Source: Leptodactylus fallax
Lineage: Eukaryota > Chordata > Amphibia > Anura > Leptodactylidae
Direction: 5' to 3'
Assembly: GCA_947044405.1 (NCBI GenBank)
Contig: CAMRHE010000134.1
Span: forward strand, 439,501 to 503,500
Length of the DNA stretch: 64,000 nucleotides
The notes beneath the pieces are model-generated. The model saw nothing but the letters and a program-made list of their open reading frames with translations. It did no database searches and was not told the origin of the DNA. Of the stretch, positions 1-10,555 are shown one piece after another. Every line of letters starts with the position of its first letter. Position 1 is the first letter of the stretch. The position numbers were made by a program, and so were the translations under genes.

Positions 1-583
1 TATGCACTTGAATGTTCTGCACCTACTTAGCTTGTTCAGACAGGTGTCTATATTTAGAGCATGGCAAAGTGGATTGTGTGCAGGTATCCTCCTCTGAGAT
101 ACATGCTTATTATTGCCAATCTCTACTTATAACAGACTTGCCATCTGACTATAAAAAAGGGTTGTTTTTAAGGACATCTCTGGTCCCTATCTCATAGTAG
201 GGACAATAGATGTCCATTAATAAGTGACAAGTTCCTAGTTTACAATATGTTTTACAGTAGTGTAGGGCAGGTCAATTTTTCCAGAAAAAAAAAAAAAAAA
301 AAAATATCATTTTGAAGTTTATGGTCGATTTTCGATTTTAATCTTGGTTTTCTCGTTTTTATTTAAAAGGAAAAAAACAAAGTTCAGTGAGCTGGCACGG
401 GAGGAGTTGGATCTACTTGATGCAGGCTTCCTTGTTCTACCACAGTGAAGAACTGTTGATCACCGCCTGTGGCGGGAGGAAAAATCCTGCATGGAATATA
501 TTTCTGGCTAAATGGCTTGAGGGCTACCACTCCGATAGAGAGTGCTCGGTGGGACTTATAGGGGTTGTGACGTTGAAGCGTAA
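1..583. other. Repeat-like DNA left of the IRF exons, no gene
   Basis: I see no exon or recognisable gene here. It holds an A-rich run near 284-303. The ORFs that can be drawn have no family resemblance. If the IRF gene continues leftward, this is intron or lies beyond its next exon. Confidence 0.4.
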
Positions 584-1192
584 TTAAACTTTCCCAAAAC
601 TTTTGACATTCTTGTAATATGTGTCATTAATAAATGTTGTAATATACTTTATAAACAAATTTTGGCTCATTTTTGTGAAATCCTGCACTTCTTTATTTTT
701 TCCCTTGCTTCTGTATTGAGAGCTGTCCCCTGCTTATCACTGTGTATGGAGTACAGGCTTGTGTAAAATTGAGAGGGTCACATCAAACAGTTAGATCTCA
801 GGCATTATAATACATGGAAACTTGCTACTGGTGTCATATGACACTAAAGCTATAGTTCTATCTACAGATATCACTAGTTGAAAACACAGTCGGGATTGGG
901 ATATTTATATGCAGCTGCAGCTATACATATCCCAATCCTGACTGTTTTCAACCAATGATATCTCTGGAAATATAGATAGAACTGCAACCTCATTTTCTCT
1001 ACAATTTACATAAGCCCGTATTCCGTACACAATAAGAAGCAGGGTACAGCTCTCAATAGAGAAGCAAGATAAAGAATAAAGAGATGCAGGATTTCACAAA
1101 AAGGAAACAAAATGTGTTAATATAAAGTATACAAAATTAATTAAAATGACACAAATACTACAAGAATATCAAAAGTTGTCTGAAAGTTTTAA
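584..1192. repeat. Foldback MITE flanked by TTAA
   Basis: The two halves are inverted copies of each other. The outer left arm (ACTTTCCCAAAACTTTTGAC) pairs with the end at 1160-1192, and the inner arms pair around 850-990 (the GTCGGGATTGGGATAT arm and its complement). Both ends carry TTAA (584-587 and 1189-1192), the target duplication used by piggyBac and Kolobok transposons. There is no coding capacity, so it is a non-autonomous element. The inner hairpin resembles a second hairpin at 54557-54663. Confidence 0.75.
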
Positions 1193-2223
1193 GGACACCT
1201 ATCTACAGGACAAAGAATATGTGCCGATTGCTGTGGATCCAACCATCGGGGACCCCAGCGCTCAGGAGAGCGGTGATGCCGAAAGTCACCCTAAAGCCTC
1301 CTGGTGAATGGAGCACTACTGTGATTGCATGACTGGCGTTCCATTCACGTCTATGAGGCTGCAGGAACTGCCAGAGACCATAGAAGTGAATGGAGCGCTG
1401 GTCATGCAAGCACACTGGCGCTTCATTCCCAAGGAGGCTTTAGGGGAACTTTTGTCCCCTTTTCTCCTGCCTGTTGAGGTAATTGGTGGTTGGGCCCTAT
1501 GTGATCGGGCACTTATCCCCTGTCCTGAAGATAGGGGACAAATGTCCTTAATGACACAACCCTTTAAATGGTGCCATGTGGTAATGCTGCATTTTGTAGT
1601 TCTTCATTTTTTAGGTGTGAAATGGTACAATAAGGCTTCTTTATGCTTTTTATCTCCGTGCTAAGGCAATCACCTTTGAGCATTTAGTGACTCAGGGATG
1701 CCTAATGTGTTTTTAGTTACCTTTATATGCATTACAGTGAAGCAGGACTGCGAATATATACAGTATAATTTTTTAGAAAGTTTACTCCCCCCCCCCCCTA
1801 CCCAGGGGACTTGAACCAATGATCATTAGATCGCTTGTACCATAGGCTACAATACAAATTGCAGTCTATGGTAAAACTCTTGTATAACTATTGAAGCCTG
1901 AAACAGACAGGCATCAATAGTTATATACAATGGCAGCCACGGTAGCCTTCAGAAGGCTTCCAGCTGCCATAGCAAGCAAACAGATCCCACAATCTTGAAG
2001 CACAGGAGCTATTCGGAGGTGGGGGAGGGTGAGGCGGAAGGACTAAAAGCAATGAAACCCCTCAGGTGCCGTGGTCAGATGTAATCATTGAGGGGGGTTA
2101 AGTGCAGAGACCCACGGCTATGGCACCCACTCATATCGCAGGTGCCAAATTTAAAGGGAAAATAGAATTAGGCGATTCTGTTAAACAGAATCATCTGAAA
2201 CACTCTGGGCGAAATTAATTAAA
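1193..2223. repeat. Interspersed repeat mixture, no gene
   Basis: It contains a short inverted repeat at about 1348-1402 (arms around TTCCATTCAC and its complement), a C-run at about 1788-1799, and repeat-like sequence to about 2010 with an internal inverted piece around CAGTCTATGGTAA. I see no host exon. Confidence 0.4.
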
Positions 2224-2601
2224 TTAAAGGAAGTCTGTGAGCAGGAAAATCGGTATCAGAATAATGACAGTACCTTGTAGGGAGGATTCTCCACTTTCCA
2301 AAGAAGCCTTTCTTTATTCTGATGCAAATTAGCTGAAAAGGGCTTTAGGTGTGTGCCCTCTCCTGCCAGGGCTTCACTCTCTGCTCTATATAATTGTCCC
2401 CAAACTGCTTCCCAGCTCTTCCCCCTATTGTTTGAGTGACATCCCCCACTTTGTCACTGTCTGCAGTTGGGGCAGTTATCTGGAGTGGAGAGCAAAAGCT
2501 GTCAGGAGAGGGCACGACCCCTAAAGTCCTTTTCAGCTAATTTGTATAATAAAATGCTGATTTTTATGAAAATGAAGCTGCAATGCATAATAAGAAAGTT
2601 T
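2224..2601. repeat. Truncated copy of a TTAA MITE
   Basis: From TTAA at 2224 the sequence parallels the complete element at 36176-36657: both contain GCTGAAAAGGGCTTTAG, CTTCACTCTCTGCTCTA and TTTGTATAATAAAATGCTGA-type stretches in the same order. The right end is lost near 2601, so only this one end is TTAA-flanked. Confidence 0.65.
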
Positions 2602-2926
2602 AATTCGATTAATCGTCCAGACCTACTCTCTAAAATGCTGCAGAGTTTTAGAGAAATATTACTTTAATAGGTGGCGTGCTAGAGGAGAAAGGTCTATTAG
2701 GTGGCTCCCCACCTGTTTCTTCTTGCCCAGTTCACCTTCATTAACACGTCTTTCCATAGGTTAACAGACAAGCCTACCCTACGTACACTTGAGCTGGGTG
2801 TGGAGAAGCCTGAAGGGAGCCGCCAAGCAGACATTTCTCGCTGTGTATTACACTTACTATTATTTTTCTTAACTGCAACAGCCCTTAAGCAGTAGAATTG
2901 TGCCAACAAGTGACTTTTAAAGGGAA

Positions 2927-3241
2927 TCTGTCAGCAGGCCCAGCAATATGAAAACAGCCCCACAGTTAGTTAGACCACACTCACCCAAACCTAGTGTCGT
3001 TTACCCAATGTTGATTCGAGTCGCCATTCCCAAGATATACATTTTTTCTAAATATGCTAAGCCTCCCTCTGCCAAGGACCACCCTCCGCCCCTTCTCTGA
3101 AGCTGAGCTGGGCGAGGATGAAACTGGTGGGGAGCCATCTAATGGACTTTTCTCCCCTAGAACGCCACTTATTAAAAGTAGAATTTCTCTAAAACATTGC
3201 AAGTCTGTTATAAGTAGAGACTGCTGAAACATTCCCTTTAA
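2927..3241. repeat. T2-like MITE with TTAAAGGG ends
   Basis: Both ends read TTAAAGGGAAT inwards with a TCAGCAG extension (2927 onward and the complement ending 3241), so TTAA is duplicated at both edges. Its right half (about 3110-3215) is an inverted copy of 2626-2740, a broken relative directly to the left. It sits only 34 bp beyond the donor of the IRF acidic exon. Confidence 0.7.
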
Positions 3242-3275
3242 AATGCTATATAAACTTAAGCATAAGGACTGTTAC

Positions 3276-3316
3276 CTCTTCCTCTTCCTCACATCCATTG
3301 TCTTCCACCAAGGGCT
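3276..3316 (-). CDS. irf5/irf6-like: IRF gene, acidic micro-exon
   Basis: This 41-bp exon on the minus strand follows a TTTTTGCAG acceptor and ends at GAG|GTAACA. It completes the split codon left by the previous exon (G + AG = Glu) and encodes [13 protein letters not shown], ending in phase 0. An acidic stretch right after the DNA-binding domain is usual for IRF5 and IRF6, which supports the exon despite its size. It would be residues 122-135 of the protein. The following exons (linker and IRF association domain) are not visible and should lie left of the window. The exon itself is inferred from splice sites, phase and composition. Confidence 0.7.
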
Positions 3317-3468
3317 CTGCAAAAACAACATTAGCATAGTTATAGGACAGTAAATATGTAGTATGGCCAATTTACAGTAGAAAATAGTAGAACTGAATAT
3401 AATACAATGTATGCAAATTAAACTGTTCACTCCATTATCTTCATCTAGGCCAATGATTTGGCCCGTAC

Positions 3469-3658
3469 CTTCATTCTGTCCTGGGAGATCACATAGTTGG
3501 TAGATCTTGAATGGCTGCATGGGAGTTTCTTTGGTGCCATCATACAGAAGCTTGAACTCTCTGCTTTTGTTTAGAGCACAGCGCAAATTTGCTTTCCATT
3601 TTGCAGGGTCAGGTTCATCTTTTCCCTCTTGATATTTCCCAGTTTCCACGGCCCAGGC
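3469..3658 (-). CDS. irf5/irf6-like: IRF DNA-binding domain, second coding exon
   Basis: The 190-bp exon follows an AAAG acceptor and ends in GAAG|GTACGG. It encodes residues 59-121, starting [12 protein letters not shown] and including [19 protein letters not shown] and KIYQLCD. It carries tryptophans 4 and 5 of the IRF five-Trp signature (W60, W79) and the RC pair (84-85) of the recognition helix. The exon boundary before AWA is the conserved IRF position. [10 protein letters not shown] and YDGTKE match IRF6 particularly well, and [10 protein letters not shown] is shared with IRF5. The factor would bind ISRE/IRF-E type GAAA sites in the nucleus. Splice phases to both neighbours are consistent (0 in, 1 out). 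No frameshift or stop is seen. Confidence 0.93.
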
Positions 3659-4081
3659 CTTTCAATAGAGTAAACAGCAAAAGATTGTCAAGTTAAAGCT
3701 CACCTTAAAAGAATCACATGCACAGTGATAGTCATCAAAATGTCTCAACAGTCCTACATTGAAAAGCTTATGTAATTCCTTGCTTAAGAGCTGAGAAGGA
3801 TAATTGGCATTTTAATGGATTATTCAATACTCATCATATTATACCATGCACTATGATAAAGTTCTGCTTCTATTATATTGCTAGACTAAGTGGTTCTCTT
3901 ACGCCACATCACAAAGAACATGACAACATCTATTTGGGTCATGGAGGGAAACAGCTGCCCAATGCTGTAACTAGACACTAGATAAAGAAGCCAGTAATAT
4001 TATACTGCTACATAAATCTGTGAATGTTGCAGTTATATATCCTCCTCATAGTAACAGCAAATTTTAACTTTCTGCACCAAC

Positions 4082-4276
4082 CTTAAATATGGTGTTTTCA
4101 TCATCTTGTGTTGGTATATGTCGAGTTGCATGACGCCAGGGTATACGAAAGAGCTTGTGATCCTGATCTTCCCAATGTAAGCCTGGGTATTTTCCACTAT
4201 CCACCTGTGTCACCAACCATGGCTTAAGACGAATTCGTCGAGGGTGAGGATTCATGTCCACGTGCCACACAATGGG
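4082..4276 (-). CDS. irf5/irf6-like: IRF gene, first coding exon (start codon)
   Basis: The coding part is 4082-4255, with ATG at 4255-4253. The exon probably begins at 4276 after an ATAATAG acceptor, with about 21 bp of 5' UTR. It encodes residues 1-58: [15 protein letters not shown], then [19 protein letters not shown] and ENTIFK, ending at TTTAAG|GTTGGT. W13, W28 and W40 are the first three of the five conserved IRF tryptophans, and PRR-RLKPWLV is diagnostic for the IRF5/IRF6 branch. There is an upstream in-frame ATG 18 bp earlier in the same exon (encoding MWHVDM), but the position of the chosen start next to PHPRR matches family proteins. IRF5 versus IRF6 cannot be settled without the C-terminal half. 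Confidence 0.92.
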
Positions 4277-4396
4277 CTATTATGATATCAGGGTGGAAAT
4301 AGTATATAACAGCCACATCATCATATTTTGTCCTGAAAAGCAGCAGAATGCAAACAGACTCAAGCCAGTCATCTAGCCATCAGATTATTCATTCAT

Positions 4397-4710
4397 TTAA
4401 AGAAGCACTCCCAACAAAAATCTTATTTTCTGGCCTGTTAGAAAGGTAAATGATGTAAACTGTAGCATAATCTTACTGGTGGGTGTATTTGTGAGTTATC
4501 AACTTTGTTCAAGAAACTGACTTCCTGTCCACACATAAGACACTGTGTCAGTTAGAGAGTCAGAGTGTTGGTTACATGATACGCCGAGGAACAGAACAAC
4601 GTGGATAACCCACAAATACAGACACCAGCAAGAGGATCACTTTCACTAGAATTTACATCCTACACCTAATAGGCCAGAGATTAAACATTTTTGTGGGAGA
4701 GCTACTTTAA
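4397..4710. repeat. TTAA foldback MITE in IRF intron 1
   Basis: The left end (AAGAAGCACTCCCAACAAAA, then TTCTGGCCTGTTAG) and the right end (complement AAGTAGCTCTCCCACAAAAA, then TCTGGCCTATTAGG) are inverted copies. TTAA stands at 4397-4400 and 4707-4710. Confidence 0.75.
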
Positions 4711-5220
4711 AGGGGTCCCCCCACCTCCCTCTCTCAGCAGCTTTTCCTACTGTCTTTTCTTGTCACTTCCAGTATTTTTCAACAAGCTGGATGGGCGGCT
4801 TTGACGTTTTGATGGACAAGATACTATGAAGTACTTAAGTAGATATAGACATTGCCTTTACCACGAGAGATTATTATGATTACTACAAATCTAATATAAA
4901 TGCAAAGAGTCAAGTCACCTGACCTGGTATCAGATGCTGGGTACTTTGACAACAATGTGTAAACAATGGGAGGAATGATCTCACATAGAAGGCAAATGAA
5001 GCAGCATTGCTAAAGCAATGTATTTAGGAAAACTCATGAATTTACATAAGCTAGCAGTATAGATAGGATCCTTGAGATGGGAATACCTCTTTATCAGTCT
5101 ATAGAGGTTAGTCTGGAGAACAGTTTTTATTAAATAAAAGTTGTAAAACAAAATGCATATAGTATATATCCCTCTATAGGGGATTAAAAAAAAAAAAAAA
5201 AAAAAAAATTTTTTTTTTTA

Positions 5221-5289
<69 letters not shown>

Positions 5290-8200
5290 TATCCTCTCTG
5301 TTGAACTGAGGATTCAGCAGACAGTCTCCATTCGATCCCCTTCGCTTGGTGATCTCCTGCCCACAATGAGTACGTTAGCCAATCAGCAGTTGAGCGACGG
5401 TGATGTTCCATTCAAATGCAGCATCACTACTTAACCGAACAATGGCTGCATCACTCACGTGCAGGTTGATATCAGGGACAACGGGGTCCCAAATGAAGAC
5501 TCTGCTGGATTAATATTTCTGATTTTAAGCCTCTGCAGAGGAAAAAAAAAAAGACAACTTGGAAAACTAATGGGGGAAAAAAAGGAATGCAGTGAGAAAA
5601 AATGAAAAAACAAAAACAACAAAAAAAAACAAAACACTGCTTTTGATGTAAACTGTATAATAAAAGTCAGAATTTTTCACAAACTACTGTATTTTACCCT
5701 AAAATAGTTACTTTTTATGCAGAATAAAAAAATTTTTTAAAAAAAGTGGGCGGGGAGGAGGCAAGTCTTTATGAGCCAACAAGTTTAGCGATGTTTGCAC
5801 CGAAATCTGATGCAAATAATGGCAGAAATCTACTCCATTCTCTAGCTAGTGTAGATTTCAGCCACCGGGAAATGGACCCCCTTCTTTCCGAGATACACTT
5901 ACTAAAATACTTGCTAAATTAAGTAAAAAAATATTTTCTATTTACTGCATCTAATGCCAACAGGGAATAGGTATAACAAACAACACTCTTAAATTCCTCC
6001 CCCCACCCCCAATGTATCTTCAAGGCCAAAATGAGCAATGTCCTACAGAATCGTTTTCTGGCATCCATACACTGATTACTAGGGTGCTACGTATATCCAC
6101 ATGACTAGAACACCACAAGTTTGAGGAGGTTTTATTTCTTGACACTCACATAGATGCAAAGATATACACGCATAGACTCATGGCTATGGCCATTTAAAGC
6201 ACACTTCTGTGCAATTAAAGGAAATTTGTCAAAGTTTTAGAAACTCAAAGAAACAATTTAGTGGTGCTCAGTCTACCATCCTCTGAGACAAATATACTTT
6301 ATAAGGCCCTGCATGCATTATTGGTTACATATATGTATATTTAGAACCAACATATAGAAATGTCTTTTGGATCAGTTTCATCATGTGCTCTCTGGGGATT
6401 CCCATCGAACAGACAGTAAGGACATAAAATGACACTATAAAGTCAGCAAATGTTCTCAGCACTAACACAAGAACAGAGAACACACAAATATAATGTTGAA
6501 AGCTATATGTACGATTGTTTTTTTCCCCATAATGAAGGACTATATAATAATGTCCTGTTTTTGCTCATGTCTAGTTCATAATACTTTTGAGTCTCCAGAA
6601 TTTAGTACTGTGTAAGCTCCCACTGCTACCGTAGGAGTGTAAAATAATCTGGTCACAGGTAATATAATGTTAACCTCAAGAGTGTTCCTAAAAGGTGGTT
6701 TATTCACAATCACTATCTAACCCCCAAAAGCATTTATCTTCTAGCTACATAACAGGCGATATAGCCAAATAATGATAAATGGCTTAAATAAGCTTCTGTG
6801 AATTAAATCTCAAAGATGATTTAAAAAAAAAAATAAAAAAAAACGAAAACAGTGTAACCAAGAAAACAAAAGTCCTAACTTGCCATTTACAGATACGTCC
6901 ACCCAACATTGGCAGCACAGCCAGGAGGTGTTGCCCGTCCATGACGACATCTTACGGTAATGTGCCATGCTGCAGCCAATCACTGGCCTCATATGAAACC
7001 GTACACATATGGCATGTAAGCAGCTACTCTCAGTGACGTGCCATGTGTGTACAGGTCACCGCTAAGGCCAGTGAATAGCTGCTAGCAGTGACCTGAACAG
7101 AGATGGAAAGTTACAAAAATATGTCATCAGGGACCAAAAGCAGCAGACCTTTAAATGAATTTTGTTTTGTTTATACTATTTGCAGCATAGTTGACATTTT
7201 TTTTAAATTTGAGCTCAACAATCCCTTTAAATATCTGAATCGTTATAAAACACAGGCACTACATGGCAAGACAGAAAAATAATTCTCAGTGTAGAACAGA
7301 GAAAGCTATAGAAACCTCCCACACCATGGATACATACCATGCAGTATTAAGAACCTGTGCTCCAGTGAAAAGGGACTTTACACATTTGTAAAAATACTAT
7401 TTCAGCAGAAGGAAATGAAACTGAACATCCCCGATTCAAAACCACAAAATCGGGCAAGAGTCAGGTGCAGAAATATCTGGTTCAGATCTTTTTTTTAAGC
7501 CCCATATCAAAAGTCCTCCCAAAAATGTAATTTTTTTTATTTCGGATTTTGACCGGCTCAAATAAATATTGCTGACACATAACTCCGATGCTTATGCACA
7601 TTTTAACCCTTCAGCGATCTAACACATTTTATCCCTCTCTGCTTTCCCACTTCCATAACTTTTATTTCAATGTAGCTTTACAAGACCTTGTATTTTGTGA
7701 GTACATATGACTTTCTGATCAGTTTGTTACTTTTTGTTTTTGAGAGGTTTATGGCGTTTAACATGTAGAATAAATAACATACAATTTATTTTAGGGGTTA
7801 TTAGGATGTAGCAATATCAACTGTTTGTATTTTTTTCATTAACGGGGGGGAGGGGGGGGGAAGAGATAAATATATTCTTACTTTTTTTTTCTATAAAACA
7901 ACTTAGGTGCTACAGTCAGCATTGACCGCAGTATATAAGGGGTGAAATGGCAAGCATGCTGATTGATAATGGGGGGAATATCATGAACAAAAGTCCATGG
8001 TATCCCTTCTCCTGGAGTTATCTGAAGTGACATGGACAGGAGAATAATAAAATCATTTTCCTCTCTCTTCACACTGTCAGCTGCATGTGTTCTCCATCTC
8101 ACTGGTTAAAGTGAAGATGCAAGTATATGCAGCCCAGCTTTAACCAGAGTTAGAGCCATTTAAAATGACTGCTCCGTCTGCAGTCTCCCTGAACATATCC

Positions 8201-8545
8201 TGTTCAGCGTGAACTGTAATGTACTTTGCTCAAACCCCAAGCAGGATACTTTCAAAGGTGTGGGGGGAGAGTAAAGACAAAGGTTAGCATACTTGTGGGA
8301 TGAATGAGCGTGTAATTTGTCAAGCTTTGTTGTTCATCTGGAGTTTTATTCACCCAATTTTGGGACCGTCTAAGGACCAGGTGTTCTGATGTTTTATGTC
8401 CCGATACGTCTGGTGCGAGTTATACAGGAAATCTATATCAGTTCCTGACTCGCGTAAAATCCCATTCTGGTGCAAGGGCGTGTGTCCAATTTATTAATAG
8501 GCCAAAGCCTTTTGATAAATCAGATGTGCCTTGCGCCTGTTGGGC
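4711..8545. other. Intronic DNA (presumed IRF intron 1), no exon seen
   Basis: Apart from the microsatellite at 5187-5290 I find A-rich runs (5539-5640, 6826-6843), a G-run pair at 7844-7860 and unidentified moderately repetitive sequence. No ORF here resembles a known protein. A TTTAAA-flanked CCCTTTAAAT end at about 7221-7232 may be the edge of another TTAA MITE. Confidence 0.45.
5187..5290. repeat. Compound poly-A, (TA)n, (CA)n microsatellite
   Basis: A run of about 22 A and a run of T are followed by an uninterrupted TA tract (about 5223-5264) and a CA tract (about 5265-5289). Confidence 0.95.
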
Positions 8546-9505
8546 CCTTTGTTTTGTTTGTTTGTTTGAGTTGGAAGGGACCTCAAGGGCCATCAAGTCC
8601 AACCCCCTGCAAAAGCAGGAATTCCTAAATCATCCCAGCTATATATCTATCCAGTTTCCGCTTGAAGATTTCAATTGATGAAGAACTCACCACCTCCCGT
8701 GGCAGCTTATTCCACTCCCTCACTACCCTTACTGTTAGACAGTTTTTCCTGTCTAATCTGAATCTCCTTCCCCTTAGTTTCATCCCATTACTTCTCGTGC
8801 TTCCTTCTGCTAATGAGAATAGGGTAGATCCCTCTGCACTGTGACAACCTTTCAGATATTTAAATACCGCTATTAAGTCTCCCCTTAGCCTTCTCTTCTG
8901 CAAACTAAGCAGTCCCAATTCTTTTAGCCTTTCCTCGTAGGACATGGTTTGTAGACCTTCCACCATTTTGGTTGCTCTTCTCTGGACCTGCTCCAGTATA
9001 TCGATGTCTTTCTTAAACTGGGGCGCCCAGAACTGTACACAGTATTCCAGGTGGGGTCTGACCAGGGCAGAGTACAGCGGAATAATTACCTCTCTTGATC
9101 TAGCTTCAATGCTCGTCTTGATACATCCTAGAATTTTATTAGCCTTTTTAGCCACCTCACCGCACTGTTGACTCATGTTGAATTTGTGATCTATTATTAT
9201 GCCCAGATCCTTTTCCCCTGTACTCTCACTTAGTACTATTCCTCCCATACTATATTTGCTTCTTGCATTTCTGTTACCCAGATGTAGGACTTTGCATTTG
9301 TCCCTGTTGAATACCATTTTGTTCACCTCAGCCCATTGTTCCAGTGTGTCTAAGTCCTTTTGAATGCACTCTCTCTCCTCTCTAGCGTTGGCTATTCCTC
9401 CTATCTTTGTATCATCTGCAAATTTTATTAGTTTCCCAATAATCCCATCATCCAGATCATTTATAAAAATATTAAAAAGTACTGGGCCCAGGACTTTATC
9501 AAAGG
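8546..9505 (-). mobile_element. CR1 LINE, 5'-truncated, 3' end intact
   Basis: Read on the minus strand, this is the last part of a CR1 reverse transcriptase reading frame, open from about 9500 to a stop at 8625. The upstream part contains LGPVLFNIFINDL and the RT catalytic motif KFADDTKIGG. Then follow CR1 hallmarks: NKMVFNRDKCKVLHLGN, NMSQQCGEVAKKANKILG, SALVRPHLEYCVQFWAPQ, QRRATKM and LREWNKLPREVV-type ends. The 3' UTR has the CR1 end GGTTGGACTTGATGGCCCTT and closes with an AAAC repeat. More than 3 kb of the 5' part is missing, the usual result of incomplete reverse transcription. No stop interrupts the remaining frame, so the copy is fairly young. Confidence 0.93.
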
Positions 9506-9645
9506 TGGATTAAGAAGTGCCAGTTTTAATATATCTTCCCCATTGTGTGGATATACGGTGTACATTTGGTATTTCCACCGGCTGCTTGCAGTGCCACCAT
9601 CCTAGATAATCTTTTTTGGCAAGATTTCTAGGTCAACTGGTATGC

Positions 9646-9646
9646 T

Positions 9647-9689
<43 letters not shown>

Positions 9690-9725
9690 ATCTCTATCTA
9701 TCTATCTATCTTATATATATACACA

Positions 9726-9775
<50 letters not shown>
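9646..9775. repeat. (TA)n / (CTAT)n / (CA)n microsatellite
   Basis: Three consecutive simple repeats. They directly abut the Tc1 sequence at 9783 and appear to have replaced that element's left terminal repeat. Confidence 0.95.
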
Positions 9776-9776
<1 letters not shown>

Positions 9777-10117
9777 AAACAACTGAAAATATGTCTTATA
9801 TTCTAGGTTCTTCAAAGTAGCCACCTTTTGCTTTGATTACTGCTTTGCACACTCTTGGCATTCTCTTGATGAGCTTCAAAAGGTAGTCACCTGAAATGGT
9901 CTTCACTTCACAGGTGTGCCCTGTCAGGTTTAATAAGTGGGATTTCTTGCCTTATAAATGGTGTTGGGACCATCAGTTGTGCTGTTCAGAAGTCAGGTGG
10001 ATACACAGCTGATAGTCCTACTGAATGGAGTGTTAGAATTTGTATTATGGCAAGAAAAAAAGCAGCTAAGTAAAGAAAAACGAGCGGCCATCATTACTTT
10101 AAGAAATGAAGGTCAGT

Positions 10118-10133
10118 CAGTCTGAAAAATTAG
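10118..10133. repeat. L1 target site duplication, left copy
   Basis: CAGTCTGAAAAATTAG, 16 bp, identical to 16085-16100. Confidence 0.95.
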
Positions 10134-10555
10134 TTTCAATAGTTTTTATTCAAGTTTTTTTTTTTCAAAGAATAAAGGTGAAATACAGTATTGACATATC
10201 ACGATGTACATTGGTATGCAGTACAGTATAGTATGCAAAGTAACATATTACTTTCTTTTCCAAAATACATCTGTAAGTCATACATCAATAAAACAGATAT
10301 GCAACGTATTAACATAGTAAACCTTAACTATAACAGTAACTTTCAGGCACAGTCAGCGGGCTATCTTGATTCATTCCTAGAACATGTTCCTCAGTTTCAA
10401 CCTTCCCTTGGTTATAAGGCTTCTATTAGTGTGTAGACACCAAAACTCCGTTTTGTCATTTCTGAATTCCCCCCTTCCTCTGCCTCAAGGTTGGCCAGTT
10501 TGACAAATTTGACTGGTTTGACCCCCCCCCTCGCCCATTTATTGCAGTCATTGCA

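Noticed and set aside
3469..4276. Naming the gene IRF7 from synteny
   Set aside because: The DNA-binding domain lacks IRF7-type residues and clearly fits IRF5/IRF6.
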